Below are positions 38,901 through 54,728 of a stretch of 64,000 nt of DNA, one piece after another. Source of the stretch: Onchocerca volvulus (Eukaryota > Nematoda > Chromadorea > Rhabditida > Onchocercidae); assembly GCA_000499405.2 (NCBI GenBank), contig HG738138.1:12339208-12403207 (forward strand). The letters are read 5' to 3'. The position numbers and the translations under genes are program-made. Position 1 is the stretch's first letter; each line of letters opens with the position of its first letter. Under the pieces are notes generated by a model. That model did no database searches. It was given only the letters and a program-made list of their open reading frames with translations, and was not told where the DNA came from.

Positions 38901-40706
38901 GCATATTATAGAAAGTTTTAAATGATGATGATATTGAATCAGAGGGTTCCGAAGAAAGAAAGGTTAGCAAATATTTTTATTTAATCATTTAATATATGAG
39001 GTGAAAAGTATCAAAGGCAAAATTTTTTGAAAGCTATGACATTCTGAATTATTCGAAAGATGCTGAAAAGAAAAAAAAAATGAAACAAACGAGGAAGTTT
39101 GATTGAATATTCCATGAAAAATTTCCAAGTATTTTTCCGTTGATTATTATTGAGAGAATTTCAAAATTTTGCATTTATTTTTTCTTTTTATAGATAGAAA
39201 AATGGGGCGAAGCATTGGTATTAATTGTGGCCTTTTTTATTTACATTTTAATTGGTTCATTAGTCATTACAAGCTATGAACCGGAAATGGATTTCTTTGG
39301 AGCCATTTATTTCAATTTTGTATCACTAACAACTATCGGTTTGGGTGATTTGGTGCCTAAAAAGTAACAATTTCACTTTATTTTCAAATTATAAAAAAGA
39401 AAGCTTCGAAAATTAAAAATTACTCACGATAGGTCTAACTATCATACGATGAATAAATTGGAACACTTCAAAAATTGCCATGGTGAGCGTAGTTCAACTA
39501 TTAATGGCCTTACCTGATATACAGCCAAATTATAGATCGAAAATACATTATATCGGATGAGTAGACAATACCGATGATTTCAGTAGTTTTATGTTCCAGT
39601 TTAATTAACATTTAAGAATCCTAGAAAAAGAGGCGACAGAGTTGCATGGAATTTGTTAGGTGATCCAGAAGACAATAATTTATTGAATTATCCATTTTTT
39701 AGTGAAAAATACCTGGTATTAACATTGATTTACTCAGCTGTTGGTTTAGCATTAACAACCATTGCTATTGAAATTGCTGCTGAATATTTGAAAATGCTAC
39801 ATTATTTCGGCCGTAAAATTGACAATGTTGCAAATGTAGAAATTTGGTTTGGAGGTAAAAAGTAAGTCATAATGCTTGTTTTACACATTTAAAAAGATTT
39901 AAATTATTTAATTGCTTTCTTATAGCTCAACCACTCAATCAATAAAAGCTCGATATTTTCTTTTTTCGAAAATATTCGGGAAGATGCCATTTTTGAATTA
40001 CGGATAATCTGGCAAAAATATGTCGCTGAATATAATGTAAAACATGCTTAAAATTAATTGCATGGATATATATATTGAAAATCAAGTAAAATCAACAGAG
40101 CAATGCGTGGAAATATATGGAGATAATTAACGAAACAACGAAGATGATTCAAATCTAAATTGATATAAGCATAACTGATTTTTAAAAGTCGCAATTTTTA
40201 TACCGGAAACAATGGACTTGCAAGGAATGAAAAGTGAATGACTTAAATAATGAATGTGAAAGCTTCTGAAGGATTATGCGATTTTTTTCCTCATCCCATG
40301 ATTGGTCACTTTTAATCAGTTTTAATCGATTTTAATCTAAACAACTTATAAATTTTAATTTGAATAACTTTTTTGCAGGCTTACAATGAAACAGCTAGTC
40401 CGAAACCTGGGTGATTATTTCGACTTACCGATAAACGAAATTGCCGGCTTAAATCTCGACGAATTCGTCAGTGCGGCAATTAAAGTAGAGGCAGGTGAAC
40501 TAGGTACCTTACGGGTAAGTATGCTTATTAATGCATTCTTAGGATTTTGAACTCAAAAGTTTCTGACCCGATAATTACAAAATCCGTTGGAGTATTTATA
40601 TAGTTGAAAACTAATATACATAATGAACAATTTTCAGGTTCCACGACCACTCACTCTCGATATTGAGTCGATAATCTTTGTGGATGCAGATGAATCATAC
40701 ATATAG
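32918..40706 (+). CDS. Two-pore-domain (TWK) potassium channel B, 12 exons
   Basis: Background K+ leak channel subunit, 420 residues as modelled. Exons: 32918-32959, 35635-35748, 35946-35964, 36843-37007, 37289-37378, 37776-37935, 38611-38698, 38912-38962, 39194-39363, 39703-39861, 40379-40514, 40638-40706; all phases agree. TM1 is APYLLHLALVVAVAAYVLAG; pore 1 filter TTIGYGN (141-147, split at G|GA TAC exactly as in TWK-A); pore 2 filter TTIGLGD (289-295); TM4 LIYSAVGLALTTIAIEIAAE; then IWFGGKK, AIKVEAGELG and a short tail ending DADESYI. The TM4 exon (159 nt) and the next (136 nt) have the same lengths as in TWK-A. Pore 2 lacks the intron that TWK-A has, and the long E/P tail is missing. The start is tentative: ATG 32918 lies in an exon with an in-frame stop just upstream, and the first intron is 2.7 kb. 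Shared filters do not tell which TWK subgroup this is. Confidence 0.92.
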
Positions 40707-41405
40707 CAACGGTATGCACTAAGCCATCGTTCGTCCCCGTCGTCGAGTTCAGAACACAAGATCAAAAAACGAGATTTATTGAAAAAAAGTATAGAAAAAT
40801 AAGATTACTTGGTTTCGTTTGTATATAGTATGAACTAACAAATGTCTCCTCTTTTTATAAGTACATAAGTACAAAGTTGGTCAATACTGTTTTAACAGAA
40901 ATCCACACATTGTTTAAACGCTTAATTCCTAAGATTTCAGCAAATTACAAAAACAAAGAAGTTTAAATTAACGATGAAATATATGAAAGAGTTAATGTTT
41001 TACAAGGAAACCGATATGGAAAGGAGAGCATGTAAAAGAATACTTGGAACTATTTTTTCGAATCACTATCAGCTGTTGTTGAATTCAAAAAATAAGCAGA
41101 AAGACCCACAGAGGAGAAAAAGAGCTCAGAGTTGCAAAAAAAAAAAAAAAAAAAACTACAATTATTATATTCTGCAGCGAGACAGTACAATTTCTATGTT
41201 ACACATACTATAACTTAATATTATAATAATTTAAATAAAATTTCCTGGTACTAAAAAAGAAATGATCACTAAAAAATGAAGGAAGCAAGAGTGAGATAAA
41301 TTAATAAAAATTTATTGCAAGCAGATCATCAGAAATATGCACTGATGGTTAATTGCAATAATCGTTGCGAGAAAAAAAGAAAGAAAAAAGAAACAAATAT
41401 CACTT
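40707..41405. other. Convergent 3' intergenic region
   Basis: About 700 bases between the stop codons of TWK-B (plus) and dld-1 (minus), holding both 3' UTRs. The 79-codon frame at 40974-41213 ends in a lysine run from a poly-A tract and is not supported. AATAAA-like hexamers occur on both strands, as expected in such AT-rich DNA. Confidence 0.5.
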
Positions 41406-45678
<4,273 letters not shown>

Positions 45679-48600
45679 TACACCTGAAACTGATATTAGT
45701 TGAAATGGAATTAATATTACTTGATACTGAGATGGAACGAAACTGAAAGATTTCATGATAATACAACAAATAGCCAATTAAAAATTGTCTATAATACTCA
45801 TTAATACAAACTTATGAAGCATTTGACGTAAGCACTAAATTTGACGCAAACCTTTTAATTAAATGTATAATTTTAAGAAAAACTTTTCAATATTATCACT
45901 TTGCGAAAACCTTATTCCAAATTATTACACATAGATTTGATGTAACAATAGCATAACTTCTGATCCGAACAAGACAATGTTTTAATGAGCAAAAAAAAAG
46001 AAGGGATTATCGAAGTTTTGGAAAGAACAAACACGTGGGATAGCCTTTTAGCGTTCCCTAGCTACTGCATAATAATTCGAATCTCAAATCTTTTCTGGAA
46101 TATTTTTTTCAGGATAATCGGTCATTTCAGTTCAAAATAGTCATTTCCAGGTAAGTATCTGCAACTATGGATACAAATATCTTCGAAGAATATTATCTCT
46201 TTTTGGTCATTAGTTAATCAATTCGACCGGAATTTTTCTCGCTTCGCTTTTAAAATCAAGTTAATCAGAACAAAAGAACTATTTTCGTTAACCTCAGTTT
46301 TTCTGACATAAGGACCAATGAAATCAGTCTAATAAAATTACTTTCGATCTGTTTAAATATTTCTGAATTATCTGGGGAAAAAGCTACTGATAAATCCTAA
46401 GGCATAATTTACATTTCTTACCGTTTTTGGTAGCGGCTTTACTACATATTTAATCCATCACAACTAGTGATACTTGTATGCTTAAAATCAAATGCATTAT
46501 ATAAATCCAAAATGTATCAAGCAGAATCATTGTAAGATATATCTGGAGGCAGTGCGTATTTTTACGCCCATCAACACCTCATTAATAATTTCTCAAACTT
46601 TTGTGAAGGTGTTCAGGAATAAGACGAATTGTAACACAGATTTCCCATACTTTTGTAATATATTTTCCATAATTGATTGGTAAGACTAAACGGGATGACT
46701 ATATATTTCCGAAATTATTCAAAAGAAAAAATGAATGATTTGGCATCAGATATACAAGATTAAAATCTGTCAAAAAAAAAAAAAAAAATCGAACAGATGT
46801 AATAAAAAGTTAAAGCAATACGCTGCATTAAACATTCGACAAAAAATTACTGATGTCAATTCACCAACAACAAAGAAGAGGAAGCATTATCAGGTGTAAT
46901 GTTCACGGCATCTTATCATACATCAAACTCCTCTCGAGAAAAAAAAAAATCCCACCTGCTTATCATTACGAAAAAGGATGCAACAGATAACATCGAAATA
47001 ACTGTAAAACAACTCCAAAATCTATAAATCACCAATAATTATGGATAAATTACTATGCAGTGATAAAACTTCACTTTGATAAAGCTCGGAATATCCTTAA
47101 TTATAAATTATCCGGCAATAAAATTTCCATTATCTACAATCTACGATAGCAAAAGGGAGAAAAAAAGAATTTACAAATTTTTATAGCTACATCTTATAAG
47201 AATCAAAGAAAAAAAAATTTTGTCTATCTTGGTAGTTTCAGAACTATAAACAGAACATTCGCTTATTGCTTATGTGATTAAAAGTAGAAATACTTAATTA
47301 GATGATTCCGTTGCATCACTATTGAAATGGAAATAAAAACTGTTAATGTCAATATGGAAAATTCTAAAAATTAGCACCAATAATACTGCAGAAAAAAACT
47401 TGTAATTAATAAACTCTTTAAACTTATAATAAAAATATTATTAGATGGAAGAAAAATAAGTAACGCAAGTTTATGTGAACATCATAAAATTACAAAAATG
47501 ATGTCTGCTAATCATTAGAAGACAACACACAGCGAATATTCAATCTTCAAAATGTTCTTTATCTTTATAAATCTTGAAAAAACCTATAGAACAGTAAATC
47601 TTGAAGAAATCATACGTATGTCACCAGAAGGTAGAAGAAAATTAGAGAAATAACGTGAGTGATGATAGAAGGCTCGGGAAATACTACACGATGAAGTCTA
47701 CTTGAAATAAGAACATTTTGCATGAAAATTTAGCTTTTCCCTCAAGTCTTTTTAAATAACTACTAGTATTCAACAATAGACCAAGATAAAACTCGAAAGT
47801 GGACTCCATTAATGGAGACAAGGACCTGGAATAATGAACCGAATCCAGAGCACAGGTTCGGATCTCTATCAAAAAATGATCCCATGTGATTTGCGCTACG
47901 TCTCAACTATCGCTCTGTTATTTTGTATCATCTGATATAAGGAATGCAAATAATTGTCTCACGCATTTCATTTGTTGCACCGGTTGCGATGCGGTTGGTG
48001 GAGATTGCGTCGTCGAATTATGTCCGTCGATATCTCGTCTTCGTGTCATCGAATCGAGAAGTATGCTTACTAGTTTTGACGATTCATCGACCACTCATAT
48101 CATACACATATGCTGCTTACGTCGTAAACCCTCGGCCGTGACGTAAAATTCCGTCTCTCTCGTACCAAATAATTTCATGCTCATTTTCGAGTTTCTTTAA
48201 CATACTGTACATCTTTTATTCATTTTTTATATACGTTACTTCATGAGAATAATTCGGATTAACATGAATTTTTGACATTTACATCTAGAAATTTTGCCGT
48301 AATTTATTGTTGAAATGTCGTTTTCATACAAATTTATTTTATTTTCGTTTGATTTCTAGTGTTATAATTCAGGTTCATTTTCATCATACTATTGTTTCTT
48401 TCTAAGCATAGGACAGATGCTAATAGATTATTCGACATCTGTGAAATGCGTGGAATGAGTCTAGATTGTGCCATTATCGATATATGCGGCTTTTATAATT
48501 TATTATCCTGAGTATATGCAATTTTCATAAAATGAATGACTTATTATAGTACCATCTTGAATATATTCGGATTTTTATTATACAGTTTTTCAGGACGATA

Positions 48601-48792
48601 ACTTCCTAATATGTGTGAATTTCGTAGCATAATTTTGGGATAAAAATTCCAATTTTCGATTCAGCTAATATGAGCTGATGACGAAGATAAAATTCCATGG
48701 ATCATGGGAGGTTTCGTCATCGAAGTGATCGGAGATCTGGGGATATCATTTCAAGTATTTGTGAATTTTAGGCGCAAAAGAGGCCTGAGTTG
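45679..48792. promoter_or_regulatory. Head-to-head upstream region of dld-1 and dcap-2
   Basis: Both flanking genes are transcribed away from this 3.1-kb stretch, so both promoters should be here. Most is AT-rich. The block at about 47880-48170 is clearly richer in G+C and contains a cAMP-response-like TGACGTAA at 48139-48146. The 65-86 codon frames in that block have no splice context and I treat them as by-products of its composition. An acceptor TGAATTTTAG ending at 48770 lies 22 bases before the dcap-2 ATG. Confidence 0.45.
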
Positions 48793-51700
48793 ATGAATGA
48801 TTCGATGAGCAATATGATGCGTAAACAGTACCCCACGCGAATGGTAATTTACAATCGAAATTTACGAAGTTTTGATTCAAGTGATGTTAGTGGTAGTGGT
48901 AAGTGATTTGGATGTATTCGTTACTTTGTAAGATCCTTCATTTCTTTTGTTTCGAAACAATTAAGGATTTCATGATTTCCGTATGAGCTACGTTACGTTT
49001 TATCTCGAATTATTCAAGACTAAAATGCTATACTTATAATCTCACACAACTCATGCACATGGACATCTATACGTAGCAGCGACCCAATCTCTACTTTAAA
49101 GATATCGAGATTGAACGTACATAATAACGATTCAATCTCCACTTTAAGGATGTTGAGGTTGCAGTTTTCCTGACTTTCAACTGTCCTGGTCACTTTCATT
49201 TTACTTTTCATGAAGTGCAGAAATCAGATTTTTAAAGAAATTTCATTCGAAAAATGAATTTTTGTTACTTCTTTTGTTTTTATTTCTTCCGCATTATGTA
49301 AAAAACTTGTGTCTGTGTACCGGATTAGCTAGAAACGAATACTTAAGAACTACATCAGGAAGTAGCGAGAGATACGAGAATTCACGACGTAATCGTCAAA
49401 AGAATGCCTCAAAGAAGAGTAGTGTTGGAGCGAGAATGTATAAAGGTAGTAATAATTTTGGTATGTTTTCATTTTTAGTGATATCGTGACTTTATTTCGT
49501 CTAACAATATTGAAGTCCAGATTTTTGAACAAAAATTCGAAATGCTTATCAGGTTCGCTGCATAGTTTAAATTTCATATTACGCAGGAAATTACGAATCA
49601 CTTCATTTAAGTCACAGAATTGTGGACTAGATTGCTTGATGACGGCTATCTTTTCAGGATCATCCATAGAGGACGGAAAATCTTCAGATTCACGAACGAA
49701 AAATTCTATGTCATTTGGTCCACCTGTACCTGAAGATATTTTAGATGATCTTTGTTTTCGGTTCCTTATCAATATCCCAGACGATCAGGTGATTCATAAG
49801 TTATCTCTGAAGATCTTTCTGCCTCTTCGGATTTCAACATTTACTTGTGAAAATTAGGTTCTTTTTCTTATTTGAATAATTCAGTGTCTTGCAGAAAAAT
49901 ACTCCTGTTCGACTATGCTTTCAAATCGAGTTGGCACATTGGTTTTACATAGATTTTTATTGCAAAGGGAATAATGCAAATGCAAAATGTCCTGAAGTAA
50001 GCTTGAGGGATTTGGTCGGGTAAGTGAATTTACACTGATTATAAAGTGTTCTTTTAAGGTACGACTTAAGGCTATTCATTATATATGTAGTTAGTATGTT
50101 TTTTCAGAAGTTAACACTTAGCTTATGTTTACAGCATTTAAAGCATTACAGCAACAATTTTTTTTTTTTAGAACTTTCTTTTTTAGAATGATATAAGGAG
50201 AAAAAGAACAGTACTAAATCATAGAGTAGTTTCTCATTCTTTTTATCACTAACTGTAATTTTGTTTAGGCAGATATTCAACCATTGTGATTTCCTTGTCC
50301 AGTATACGGATAGCGTCGATAAGGTAATTTGTAAACGTCATTTTTCAGTTCTCATAATTTCTGCTTATCAGTAATTTTTCCTATGATTAATAATACTTCC
50401 AAAACTTTATTTACTGAAAGTCTGATACAGGTGATGGAAGAGTGGCGTATCTATAAATCTGGTGTACCGACATATGGTGCTGCTCTCTTGGATAGCTCAT
50501 TGAATTACGTACTATTGGTGCAGGGATATTTTGCAAAGAACAGTTGGGGATTTCCGAAGGGAAAGGTTCGTTTCTTTTTAGAAGTTTTAAAGTTAATTAA
50601 ACATCATTTGTGGTGATGTCCGAATTCCTGAAAGGCATTTCTGTATTCGAGCAGGACATTATATACTCTTATATAGAAACATTTTGATATTAATGTCAGA
50701 TAATAGCAATACACTGTCTGAAACAGCACATGAATAGTATGCGAGAGCAAAGAGAAAAGTATATCTAATATCTGAAGGATAATAAGTGACTTAAAATGTA
50801 TGCTCCGCTGCAGTGGATAAAAAAGATTTCAACCATCTTGCAGGGTCCAGCATGAAACATAGAACGAAAATGAGGATAAACAGATAATGCAGCAGAATAA
50901 GTAGAAGATACCTATTAGAAGAGAGTAGAATTTATAGAAGAAATTAAATTCCTCGCATGATCTACAATAGATCTAGTTAGTTGGATAAATTTGTATTCTA
51001 ATGATGGGAATTGGAACTCCGTTATTTGAAGAGATGATAGGAATGACCATCCAAACTTCTGCGTAGCTATGCTTGCATCATGTATATTATTGCACATGAT
51101 CAGACTAGTTTCATGAGACGAGTTGAAAAGTAAAATTTATGTGACTGGAAAAACTATGACTTTATTGGCATGTGTTTTGAAATTCTGCTGTTATTTTGGA
51201 TTTATTATTAGATTTAATGGGTAATTTCGAAGGGCTATTATCTGTCTGCAAATTGGTTTTACTATGAATTGCTCTATTTCTTGCAGTAAGCGAAAAATAT
51301 CGAGGTAAAGTGGCTTAAAATAAATTAAGGAAATGAAAGAACGAGGTATTTGGACTGGAATTAGTGGAATTCATCTTCATGACGATTATTGGTTTTTTGG
51401 GTCGTGTTAAAATCTCACTAGACTTTAGATGGTTATTGATGCAGACTTTATAACAGTTTGAGATGTAAGAAATAATGCTAAATAAAAGTTTTGCATGCTC
51501 GATATGAACAAATGATTGAAGTTGCTCAGTAGGAAAAACGATTGGCATTCACGCGCTTTAGCTACTTATTGGCATTGTTGATATTTCCAAAAAAATTTCT
51601 TTGTCTGTTGTATGAGCATTGATTCCAGGTCAGTAGAAGTAATTGAGAGAGATTTAGATTCATCTGAAGCTTTAATTAGAATAGTAGATCTTATAGAAAA

Positions 51701-54700
51701 AACAAGTTTGATACAATCTAGAAATAACGATTCTTTCTATATACATCAAGAAGCTATCGGTAAGGTATAAAGAATTTTTGCCGCTGATAAACTGATTGAT
51801 CTTAGTAGCGGCAGTTTTTTAGGATATGTGATTAAGGTGATAAGGCATTAGGGAGAAGATCAACATTTGTATGCTCGCAAAATTTGTTTTTTCTTTTTTT
51901 TTTTTTTTTTTTTTCAAATAGAAAAGCTTTGGTCATTCATGTAAAAAGACTGGACAGTAAAACAGGTGAAGGAAAAAGGTAGCAAATTGTTATGTATGCA
52001 TCGATTGGCTTACTACCATCGGGTTAACATTGACATTGGTTCGAGATTTCTAGGCCACAAATTGGAGGGAATGCAGCAATAAATAAATTCATTTAAGATA
52101 AATGAAGAAGAGGAAGCGATGGCTTGCGCTAGTCGAGAGGTTATGGAAGAAGTGGGTTTTGATATTTCTGACAAAATTTGCAAAACACGTTTAATTCAAT
52201 GTTTTGTGAACGATACTTTAATACGGTTGTATATAATACGCGACGTTCCCATTGATTTTCCGTTTGCTCCTAATACTCGGAACGAGATAGGGTACGTATT
52301 TCATCGATTTTTTTTAATGTGCTGTCGTTCTAAGATTTGAGTGATTGTATGCAGTAAGAGAGAAATTGCTTTCCTTACTGGTAAGAAGAAGAAAAGTTTT
52401 CAATTTTCAGTAAGATTCAGTGGTTTTGTATTTGGGATTTACCGAAAGATCGAAATGACGTTGTCACTTGTGAACGAATCGGTATGTCTCCAAGTAATTT
52501 CTACACTGTGATTCCATTCGTCAAAGAGCTGCAAGCATATGTGTGCAAGTATCACAATATGCACAATAAGCCAAGGCATAAGGTATATAAACATAGTCAT
52601 TCTTACGATTTAATCAAATTTTGTTTTCTTACATTAAACAAAAATATTCTTTTCCTGTAGATCATTAAATAATATGTATTAATGCGTAGTAGGAACAGAA
52701 GGTCTTGAACAGGAAATAAAAACTCGTGAGAGATTGGAATAACTGTGCTCGGTCTTCAGTAATATGAAAACAATATCTTTGCGGATGGAATGATGCTTCT
52801 TGTTTTTGCAGCCAATGGATGCGATAAATATTAGCACACGCTCTTCAAGCGCGTTCAGTCCAGTGCAGCCTCAACGTACGTTCTTTTTTCCACACTAAAT
52901 TAATGTGTTCAGAAATCTTTCATCACGGTTATTTCTGTCGTCATCATATTAATTTTTATTTATTTACAATTTTTAAGGTCACTAATAGTAATGCAAATCG
53001 ATACATCTTCCAGATAAATGAAAAAATTCAGCCTAATTTTATTTACTTATTGTCATAGTGACACTGTAAATTAAATTATTGGATGAAGATACAAAATAGT
53101 TTGACGTTTGAATTATTAGAAGATCGAATTATTAGGAATATTTACGGCCCTATACTTGCTTGCAGTTGTCCATTATTGGAACTATTATGGTACAATTGTA
53201 CCATTACCAATTGCGGTAACAATCACAGTGCACAATTATTCAGCATGAATTGTCGCAATAGTATTGTATTAACAACACTTTTTTTTTTGCTTCTTGTGAA
53301 CAGATTCATTATATAGAGAAGAATGAAGTGCTACCACCAGCACTGAGTCCTTTATTTACGAACACAAAGACTGCGGCACATATAAATCGTTCAACGGTTT
53401 CTCAGCATTCTTCCCAGCATGCATCACCAAATTCAGCATTTTTCAAACCGTTGACAGCATCTGCGCAACATGTTTCATATACTGGTACTGCCTTTGTGCA
53501 GATGGTATCCGGCGCTTCCTGTACGAGCATCGAAGGTAGACTTCATTAAGAGTGTTATTTGTATCTTGTATTATTAGCTTTCATAGTTAGCCGGAGATTT
53601 GTGTGGTTTTTCTGGGAATATCATTGATGTCATCCGGTTCTTCTTGTCATTACGTTTATCTGTTTTTTAGCAACATTAAGTTGTAAACGAGAAAGTAATT
53701 TGTATATTGGTGCTAGCTCCCATATTCAGTTTTAGTAATAAATTATGCAAAATCTCCAGAAAGATTGAAAATGAAAGAAGTGACGAGACCAGTGCCGACA
53801 GTTCCCAAAGCAGCTTTGCCAGTACTTGGCCGTCCAGTTTATGATGCATTCAGAGATGAAGCAGAAAAGAAGGTATGTGAATAAAAACATCATTAGCTTT
53901 TTGGGTGTAAGGCTTTTTCTAGTGTTTTGGGACTTCAAGACTTAGGAAATCCTGAGTTGATATGTTAAACAAGAAGTTCGAGTGGAAAGAAGAAAATTGT
54001 GGTAGTGTTATTATTGCTATTAGCTTTACAAATATTTGATTTGTATTTAATTTCAGGTGATTGTATCCGAACCATCACGTAAAGCATGGCCGAATGTTCT
54101 TTTTCATGGAAGCATAAATACGAAGGAAGTAATGAGTTTTCCGACTGATACCCTCAGAAAGAAAATTGTGGAATGTGACAGTTATTCCAATCTACCAGTG
54201 AAGAAGAATATCTCATCACTGCCTTGTAATCCAGGGTTTGCTTTTATTTAGCTGATAAAATTGTAGAGAAAAAATTTAGAAGTGATCAACTTGTGTTAAT
54301 ATTTTTATATTTTTATCCTTATTTATTATTTCCTAAATTTATCAACATTTTTTATCAAATAAAATATTTTGCAGAAAAGATTTAATGAAAGATTATTCAA
54401 AAGAATTTGATGAGCGCTTGAAAAGTCCCAGGATTTTATTAACAACGACGAATCATATGGCTGAAGATAGACCACTCGTTAATCCATGCAAAGCCTGGAA
54501 AAGTTTTAAGGTTTTTATTTGAAATTAACATGAAATTTCAGATAGATATGTCTTCTGAAATAATAATATTGAATTTTTTCTTGCAAAATCATGTCGGGTA
54601 TTCGTTCCTATTTATTGTATCGATTTTCCATATTTATAAAAGCAAGAGAAAAAAAAAGTCAGAAACGTTATAAATTATCGTTAAAAAGATACCTTTTTTA

Positions 54701-54728
54701 GATTAATGAATATCTATTTATCTGGTAA
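48793..54728 (+). CDS. dcap-2: mRNA-decapping enzyme DCP2 (Nudix hydrolase)
   Basis: Removes the 5' m7G cap from mRNA, committing it to 5'-3' decay in P-bodies. Exons: 48793-48898, 49329-49445, 49658-49788, 49895-50019, 50270-50324, 50431-50565, 52098-52291, 52411-52582, 52812-52875, 53317-53535, 53760-53872, 54057-54235, 54375-54510, 54702-54728; 590 residues, all phases agree. Basic N-terminal extension (1-95), as in nematode DCAP-2; Box A domain [20 protein letters not shown] (96-115); Nudix box at 222-244, split by the long intron after GFPKGK, with catalytic-type glutamates in REVMEEVGF; Box B with [10 protein letters not shown] and [12 protein letters not shown]. Low-complexity C-terminal region ends near AWKSFK. 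The last 9-codon exon is tentative; without it the frame stops at 54522. An in-frame TAG precedes the ATG, and TTTTAG at 48765-48770 is a likely spliced-leader acceptor. Confidence 0.97.
51612..51770 (+). pseudogene. Exon-like open frame inside dcap-2 intron 6
   Basis: Within the 1.53-kb intron that splits the Nudix box, a 52-codon frame reads [20 protein letters not shown] and on to [12 protein letters not shown]. It is preceded by GATTCCAG and followed by ATCG|GTAAGG, so it also looks like a spliceable exon. After TAA the same frame goes on as [20 protein letters not shown]. Inserting it into the DCP2 frame would disrupt the Nudix box, so it is not a dcap-2 exon. The rest of the intron (about 50600-51600) can be read in the same frame but with stops at roughly chance density. 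Origin unknown: a cassette exon, a nested gene remnant, or a bacterial (for example endosymbiont) fragment are all possible. Confidence 0.3.

Noticed and set aside
39625..39702. Extension of the TWK-B TM4 exon upstream to 39625 (GDRVAWNLLGDPEDN...)
   Set aside because: Also phase-compatible, but adds about 26 residues absent from TWK-A; the acceptor at 39702 (CCATTTTTTAG) gives an exon of the same 159 nt as TWK-A.
41101..41213. Lysine-rich open frame after TWK-B
   Set aside because: Created by a poly-A tract in the 3' intergenic region.
50600..51600. Single long degenerate gene through the whole dcap-2 intron
   Set aside because: Readable in one frame, but stop codons occur at about the rate expected by chance for this composition; only the short 51612-51770 frame was kept.
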